NCBI RefSeq assembly: GCF_030269325.1 | Contig: NZ_BSTD01000006.1 | Location: 434,001 to 498,000 of the forward strand | Source: Amycolatopsis sp. NBRC 101858 | GTDB taxonomy: Bacteria; Actinomycetota; Actinomycetes; Mycobacteriales; Pseudonocardiaceae | Reading direction: 5' to 3' | Length of the DNA stretch: 64,000 nt | Part shown: positions 59,884 to 64,000 of the stretch, in pieces | How the letters are laid out: the number at the start of each line of letters is the position of its first letter | Numbering within the stretch: position 1 is the first letter of the stretch | Translations under genes and position numbers: made by a program | The notes under the pieces: model-generated | Databases searched by the model: none | What the model was told of the DNA's origin: nothing | The model's input: the letters and a program-made list of their open reading frames with translations, nothing else

Positions 59884-61398
59884 TTATTCCGCGCAGGCCT
59901 TGCCGGAGTTGATGCAGTTGACCAGGCGACCCATGATCTTCCGGTTCATCACGTTCGCGAAGTCGTCGTGGTCGGACCGCGGGTTGTGCTTCTCCTGGGC
60001 GAATGCGTCCACTTTGTACTGGCCCTTCTGCTGGACGTCCTGCGGGACGTCGTAGACCAGTGTCACCTGCAGCTGGGGCACGTTCTTGAAGCCCTGCGGG
60101 CACTTGCCCTGCTGGTTCGCGAACACGATGTGCGTGCGGTGGTTCGCGCTGTCGGTGTTCTTGCCGTCCCAGCAGTTCGGGAAGGCGTGGATGCGCTCGA
60201 CCTTGCTGCCCGCGGGGCAGATCGGGTAGAGGTCGGTCAGCCGGTCCTCGAACCCGGTGCAGGTCCAGCTGGGCCGGGCGTTGGCCGGGCCGTTGGTGCT
60301 CTGCTTGGCGTCACCGTAGAGGATCTTCAGCCCGAGCGGCATCGCGACGACGTTCTTCGCGCCACCACCGATGAACTTCAGCGTCGCGGACTCCGGCTCG
60401 AGGATCTCGCCGTCGTTGTCGCCGACCTCTTCGTTCGCGCCTTCGGGCCCGCCGAGCTCTTCGGCCGGCGGTGCGGCGGCCGAGCTGCTCTGGTTGCCGT
60501 TCTGGCCGCCGTTGTTCTGGCCACCGTTCTGGCCGCCGTTGTTCTTGCCGCCGTTGTTCTGACCACCGTTCTGCCCGCCACGACGGCGGTCCTGGGCCTG
60601 CTGCTGGTCCTGCTGGCCCTGGTCGCCCTGCTGCTGGGCGCTCTGGTCACCGTTGCGGGTCGCGCCGCCACCGGTGTTCCGGCGCTTCTGCTGCCCGTTC
60701 TGGTCCTGCCCGTTCTGGTCCTGGGCGTTCGGGTCCTGCTGGTCCTGCGCGTTCTGGTCCTGCGCACCCTGGTCCTGGGCGTTCTGGTCCTGCGCCGCCT
60801 GGTCCTGCCCCTGGCCGGCGGCGTCCGCGGCCTGGGCGTCCTTGGCGCTCTGGTCCTGCTGGACGTCGCCGGTCTTGCCCTGCTGGTCCTGCTGGGCCTT
60901 CTGGTTCTCGCTCTGGTTGGCCGCGTTGTCTTCGCGGTCGATGCGGATCACGGGCCAGAAGTAGGCCGACTGGTCACCGTTCTTGCAGGTGGTGTCGCCG
61001 GCGAGCAGGCTCTTGAGGCTCGAGTCGGCGTCGGTGGTCACGTTGCCGACGTAGTCGTGCAGGTGCTGCGCGCCGTTCTTGATCCCGGGCTGCGCGATGA
61101 AGTTGTCCGGGTTGTGGTGCGCGCCGTCCGCGTTCGTTCCACAGTCGACGGTGAAGGATCCTTGCGCACCCTTCTTCTGCAAGGCCGCGTTGACGTTGTT
61201 GCCCGCGGGAACCTTGTTGATGTCGATGAAGAACGACGGGTCGGCGGGGTCCGCGCTCGCTTCGCCCGTGCGGCCCGCGGTGACCGCGACGGCGAGTCCG
61301 CCGACGGCGATCGCCAGGCCGATCGCGCCCATGGCGATCTTGGTACGGCGGGCGACGCGATGCTTGCCCGTCACGGGGGACCGAGAATTCCGGGCCAT
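59884..61398 (-). CDS. Secreted DUF1996 protein with Gln/Asn/Asp-rich insert
   Basis: 504 aa. A signal/anchor helix (IAMGAIGLAIAVGGLAVAVTAG) is followed by a DUF1996 domain split in two: an N-terminal part with GAQHLHDYVGN and a C-terminal part with SWTCTGFEDRL, CPAGSKVERIHAFPNCWDGKN and HIVFANQQGKCP. Between them lies a low-complexity insert of about 180 residues (QDQNAQDQ and GGQNNGGQN repeats). DUF1996 function is unknown in bacteria; fungal relatives are secreted. ATG at 61398. Confidence 0.82.
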   Translation of the reverse strand: MARNSRSPVTGKHRVARRTKIAMGAIGLAIAVGGLAVAVTAGRTGEASADPADPSFFIDINKVPAGNNVNAALQKKGAQGSFTVDCGTNADGAHHNPDNFIAQPGIKNGAQHLHDYVGNVTTDADSSLKSLLAGDTTCKNGDQSAYFWPVIRIDREDNAANQSENQKAQQDQQGKTGDVQQDQSAKDAQAADAAGQGQDQAAQDQNAQDQGAQDQNAQDQQDPNAQDQNGQDQNGQQKRRNTGGGATRNGDQSAQQQGDQGQQDQQQAQDRRRGGQNGGQNNGGKNNGGQNGGQNNGGQNGNQSSSAAAPPAEELGGPEGANEEVGDNDGEILEPESATLKFIGGGAKNVVAMPLGLKILYGDAKQSTNGPANARPSWTCTGFEDRLTDLYPICPAGSKVERIHAFPNCWDGKNTDSANHRTHIVFANQQGKCPQGFKNVPQLQVTLVYDVPQDVQQKGQYKVDAFAQEKHNPRSDHDDFANVMNRKIMGRLVNCINSGKACAE

Positions 61399-61546
61399 AG
61401 ACTAGTTCACCTCGTTCGTTATTCCGGGCACGCCGAATAGCGCGGCGGCCCGGGCAAGAACTACCGTTGGTTGAGGTCGAGATCGCACGGAACCCGCGGG
61501 GAGCTCTGGTTCCGGCTGTCGGGATGCATCGGGGGATGCATTGGGG

Positions 61547-61574
61547 GATACGGACGTGAGCGCGCTGAGGTTCA
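61547..61574 (-). promoter_or_regulatory. ECF (SigL-type) promoter, copy 2
   Basis: On the minus strand TGAACC (61574-61569), 16 bases, CGTATC (61552-61547), about 150 bases before the DUF1996 start. Near the expected start site there are three iterations of GGGATGCAT or GGGATACGG (61521-61552). The rest of 61399-61766 shows only the hairpin at 61681. Confidence 0.8.
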
Positions 61575-61680
61575 AAAGCGACCAGCCCGTTATCTGTTCG
61601 TTATCAAGCCGAACGCAACCGGACGCCATTTACCCAGGTCATAGCCGTTCGAGCGGAAAAACGAAGAGATGGTCATGTCT

Positions 61681-61711
61681 TGAACCACGGCTCGTCGGCG
61701 TCCGTGGTTCA
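61681..61711 (-). terminator. Terminator hairpin after the sigma/anti-sigma operon
   Basis: TGAACCACGG, 11 bases, CCGTGGTTCA: a perfect 10-bp stem 56 bases past the anti-sigma stop. Confidence 0.6.
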
Positions 61712-61766
61712 CGCTGACGGCACCCGAAATCACCCGGCGAACGCCGGGGTACGGGGAAGAAAAGGG

Positions 61767-62585
61767 TCAGCGCTGCACGACGACGAGCACCGTGCCGTCG
61801 TCGCCGCGGACCTCGAAGCGGGCGATCTGGTCCATCGCCAGCGAGATGGAACCCTGCAGCCGCAACGGCTCCGGTGAGCCGGGGATGCCGAACCCCTTGG
61901 GCGGCACCGACCAGCCGGACACGACCCGGGCGTCGCCCGTCGTCGAGATGGCGAACAGCTGGCACTTCAACGGTCCGACGATGCCGCGCAGCTCGAGGTC
62001 GACACGGCTGCCCCACTCCACCGGGGACACGGTCACCACCGCGCTCACCGCGGAACCGCCGCTGCCACTGCCCCGGCCGAAGGTCTGCCCGCCGCCGGGC
62101 TGGGCCGGCGCGCCGGCGGACGGTGGCGGGACACTCGTCGCCAGGACGCTCGTCGCCGGCGGTGCCTGCTTGGTGCTCGGCGCCGAGAGCGACGCGGGCG
62201 GGACGGCGTCGGCCGGCCGGACCGCGAGGGTCACCAGCGGGCCGGCCACGACGAGCGCGGCGGCCGCGGCGCCGGCGATGATCCCGAGCCGCTTGCGGCG
62301 GCGGCGCTTCACCGAGGCCTCTTCCATCAGGCCGCGCAGCACGCGGGGCCCGGGGGCGAGGGTGCGCGGGCTCGGCGCCGGCATCGGCGGCTCCGGCCAG
62401 CTGCGCTTCACGAGGTCGAGGACGTCCGGCAGCTGGTAGAGCTCGATCAGGTCGAGCTGGCAGTGCGGGCAGTTCATGAGGTGGGCTTCGAACTGGGTGC
62501 TCTCGGCCTCGCTGAGGACGCCGAGCACGTACGCGGCGACGTCGGTGTGCGCGGACCCGGCCACCCTCAGTTCACCCCCGCTCAC
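61767..62585 (-). CDS. Transmembrane anti-sigma factor (zinc-binding ZAS domain)
   Basis: 272 aa. N-terminal ZAS domain with the H35-x3-C39-x2-C42 motif (AHLMNCPHCQ). After a basic stretch (KRRRRKRLG) comes one helix at about 99-120 (AAAALVVAGPLVTLAV), then a Pro/Ser/Gly-rich linker and a globular extracytoplasmic domain. It holds the sigma factor inactive until an outside signal triggers release. The GTG start at 62585 overlaps the sigma gene by 14 bases. Resembles RslA in layout. Confidence 0.87.
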   Translation of the reverse strand: MSGGELRVAGSAHTDVAAYVLGVLSEAESTQFEAHLMNCPHCQLDLIELYQLPDVLDLVKRSWPEPPMPAPSPRTLAPGPRVLRGLMEEASVKRRRRKRLGIIAGAAAAALVVAGPLVTLAVRPADAVPPASLSAPSTKQAPPATSVLATSVPPPSAGAPAQPGGGQTFGRGSGSGGSAVSAVVTVSPVEWGSRVDLELRGIVGPLKCQLFAISTTGDARVVSGWSVPPKGFGIPGSPEPLRLQGSISLAMDQIARFEVRGDDGTVLVVVQR

Positions 62586-63141
62586 GCAAGGCCCGGCGCA
62601 GCGCGCGAACGGCGTGGTGGATGCGGGACTTGATGGTGCCCGGGGGCACGCCGAGGGTCGCCGCCACCTCGTTCACGGTGCGATCGCGCAGGTAGGTCTG
62701 CTGGATCGCCTCCCGCTGCTCGGGCGAAAGCCCCTGCAGCGCCTCGTAAACGATCATGGCGGCGAGCGTGCGGTCCGACTCGTCGGACACCGCGATCGCG
62801 TCGGATTCGATCTCTTCGAGCTCCTGGGGACGGACGCTGCGGCTGCGCCAGCCGTCGATGACGGTGCGCCGGGCGACGGTGAACAGCCACGCGCGCAGCA
62901 TCTCCGGCTGGCGGTCGAGCTTGTCCGCGTTCCGCCACGCCTTGATCAGGGTCTCCTGCACGACGTCTTCGGCCCACTGCCGGTCGTGGCCGGTCAGCCG
63001 CAGCGCGAACGCCATGAGGGACCCGCCGAACTCCTGGTAAAGCGCCTTCGCCAGATCGTCATGGGCGTCGCTGGGCTCAACAGCGACTTCCTGATCTTCG
63101 ACGGATCTCAGCGCTCGAGTGTGCCGTCCCACGCGGGACAT
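62572..63141 (-). CDS. ECF sigma factor, SigL-like
   Basis: 189 aa. Region 2 FGGSLMAFALRLTGHDRQWAEDVVQETLIKAW with WLFTVARRTVIDGWR, region 4 LSPEQREAIQQTYLRDRTVNEVAATLGVPPGTIKSRIHHAVRALRRAL. The promoters around it (TGAACC-N16-CGTATC) agree with the known SigL consensus of mycobacteria (TGAACC...CGT), which supports a SigL-like identity. Directly coupled to its anti-sigma gene. I see no such promoter in front of the sigma gene itself, so autoregulation is not evident. Confidence 0.86.
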   Translation of the reverse strand: MSRVGRHTRALRSVEDQEVAVEPSDAHDDLAKALYQEFGGSLMAFALRLTGHDRQWAEDVVQETLIKAWRNADKLDRQPEMLRAWLFTVARRTVIDGWRSRSVRPQELEEIESDAIAVSDESDRTLAAMIVYEALQGLSPEQREAIQQTYLRDRTVNEVAATLGVPPGTIKSRIHHAVRALRRALRERG

Positions 63142-63204
63142 CCTGGTGGGCCGGACGGCGTACGTCTAGTACCAAATGCCGCAACGCGGGGGGCAAAACT
63201 TTTT

Positions 63205-63232
63205 TGAACCGTTTCCCGACCGTGTCCGTATC
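63205..63232 (+). promoter_or_regulatory. ECF (SigL-type) promoter, copy 1
   Basis: TGAACC (63205-63210), 16 bases, CGTATC (63227-63232), in the region between the divergent sigma gene and the lipoprotein at 63373. A TCCACTGTGGA word lies in the leader at 63299-63309. Confidence 0.82.
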
Positions 63233-63298
63233 CCCTACCGAAGACCCCCGACAACGCGTTGTCCCCCGCAACGCTCCGCATCCACACCGGACTGATTG

Positions 63299-63309
63299 TC
63301 CACTGTGGA
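63299..63309. repeat. TCCACWGTGGA word, intergenic copy
   Basis: TCCACTGTGGA between the ECF promoter at 63205 and the lipoprotein start. Confidence 0.6.
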
Positions 63310-63372
63310 TCTTTCGCGCGCATTTTCGCCTCACCCCAGGCTACTGCGCGTAGTCATGCCCACGGAGGAGCA

Positions 63373-63957
63373 GTGATACGCATTCCCCGAACGGTGGTCC
63401 CCGCCGCCGTGTGCCTCACCGCACTCGCCCTGCTCACCGCCTGCACCGCCGGCGCGGCCACCACCTCGTCCGGTGGTTACGCCGGGATGCAGCAGATGCC
63501 CGGTATGCAGGCCCCGATGACCCTCGCGATGCCGCAACCCATCACCGCGAACCCCAACGACCCGATGAAGAGCCAGCTCAGGGGCGCGAAGACCTTCGAC
63601 CTCGGCCTCATGCTCGTCGACGGAACCGGTTACACGATCTACCGCTACGACCGCGACTCGACCAACCCGTCCCGGTCGAACTGCAACGACGCGTGCGCGG
63701 CGAAGTGGATCCCGGTCAAGACGGGCGGCCCCGCGCCGATCGACGTCGACCAGTCGCTGATCGGGCAGATCACCCGTGACGACGGCACGCAGCAGGCCAC
63801 CCTCGCCGGCTGGCCGCTGTACCACTACACCGGCGACAGCGAACCGGCCGACACGTCCGGCCAGGGCGCCGACCAGGCCTGGTACCCGATCGCACCGGAC
63901 GGCAAGAAGATCACGCTGACCCAGGACCAGTGGAGGGAAAATGCTTTCGGCCTCTGA
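63373..63957 (+). CDS. Lipoprotein with one 'secreted repeat' (COG4315-type) domain
   Basis: 194 aa. Lipobox LLTAC (Cys22), a Met/Gln-rich segment (MQQMPGMQAPM), then one repeat domain with IYRYDRDS, SNCNDACAAKWIPV and ATLAGWPLYHYTGD, ending AWYPIAPDGKKI. The GTG at 63373 has GGAGGAG. Shares its domain with the two-repeat lipoprotein at 58902 and is driven by the exact ECF promoter at 63205. The Met-rich segment could bind metal (speculative). Confidence 0.84.
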   Translation: MIRIPRTVVPAAVCLTALALLTACTAGAATTSSGGYAGMQQMPGMQAPMTLAMPQPITANPNDPMKSQLRGAKTFDLGLMLVDGTGYTIYRYDRDSTNPSRSNCNDACAAKWIPVKTGGPAPIDVDQSLIGQITRDDGTQQATLAGWPLYHYTGDSEPADTSGQGADQAWYPIAPDGKKITLTQDQWRENAFGL

Positions 63958-64000
63958 GTTCGCCGGGCCGGAGCTCATCCCTCCGACCCCGCTCGAACGT
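63941..64000 (+). CDS. Start of an unidentified gene (partial)
   Basis: ATG at 63941 after GGAGGGAAA, overlapping the lipoprotein end by 17 bases; the frame (MLSASEFAGPELIPPTPLER) stays open to the window edge. Too short to identify; likely co-transcribed with the lipoprotein. Confidence 0.5.
   Translation, partial: MLSASEFAGPELIPPTPLER

Overview
The window is high-GC actinobacterial chromosome (roughly 70% G+C, many GTG/TTG starts, dense operons with 4-base ATGA/GTGA overlaps). A mycobacterial-type SigB, CYP125/FadA5/FadD19 steroid genes, ECF/anti-sigma pairs and many secreted lipoproteins point to Pseudonocardiales, most likely Amycolatopsis or a close relative (inference). I see no rRNA, tRNA, CRISPR array, transposase or phage gene.

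Layout. 1-4293: sugar (xylose-type) ABC importer with a ROK repressor, a perfect 27-bp operator and a repeat-rich upstream region. 5396-12034: helicase, YihY/BrkB membrane protein, RND exporter and a repeat-filled intergenic region. 12035-20672: a secreted protein, DUF3039, Spo0M-like, PPOX and HD proteins, a pseudouridine-degrading pair (psuG/psuK) bridged by a 26-codon mini-ORF, DUF3099, an M20 hydrolase, a methyltransferase and Dtd. 20962-28412: SigB, a structured 730-bp intergenic region, class I fumarase, a secreted RlpA-like protein, an MFS exporter, an SRPBCC protein and two paralogous lipoproteins. 28453-35213: a six-gene, translationally coupled 2-aminoethylphosphonate-type uptake and degradation operon, then DoxX and a GntR regulator. 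35506-36306: a secreted trypsin. 36347-50616: steroid side-chain degradation genes (fadD19, echA19, a DUF35 protein plus ltp4/ltp3, cyp125, fadA5) with KstR-type operators, interrupted by a decayed FAD-monooxygenase/TetR pair and by unrelated membrane and hydrolase genes. 50665-53060: an alpha/beta hydrolase and an orphan AAA ATPase. 53057-58203: a hydrolase/symporter catabolic operon with a divergent double-Lrp regulator. 58204-58901: two families of intergenic repeats. 58902-64000: an ECF sigma/anti-sigma pair flanked by secreted and lipoprotein genes it probably controls.

Most notable. (1) Three exact copies of TGAACC-N16-CGTATC lie upstream of envelope-protein genes (63205, 61574 and 25201), which defines a likely SigL-type regulon. 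(2) The 11-bp odd palindrome TCCACWGTGGA occurs eight times, across genes, frames and intergenic DNA, far more often than base composition predicts. (3) One 21-bp-period repeat family recurs in three intergenic regions tens of kilobases apart. (4) A roughly 50-bp-arm inverted repeat and other hairpins fill the sigB-fumarase gap. (5) The FAD-oxygenase/TetR pair is caught in decay, with intact protein segments in shifted frames.
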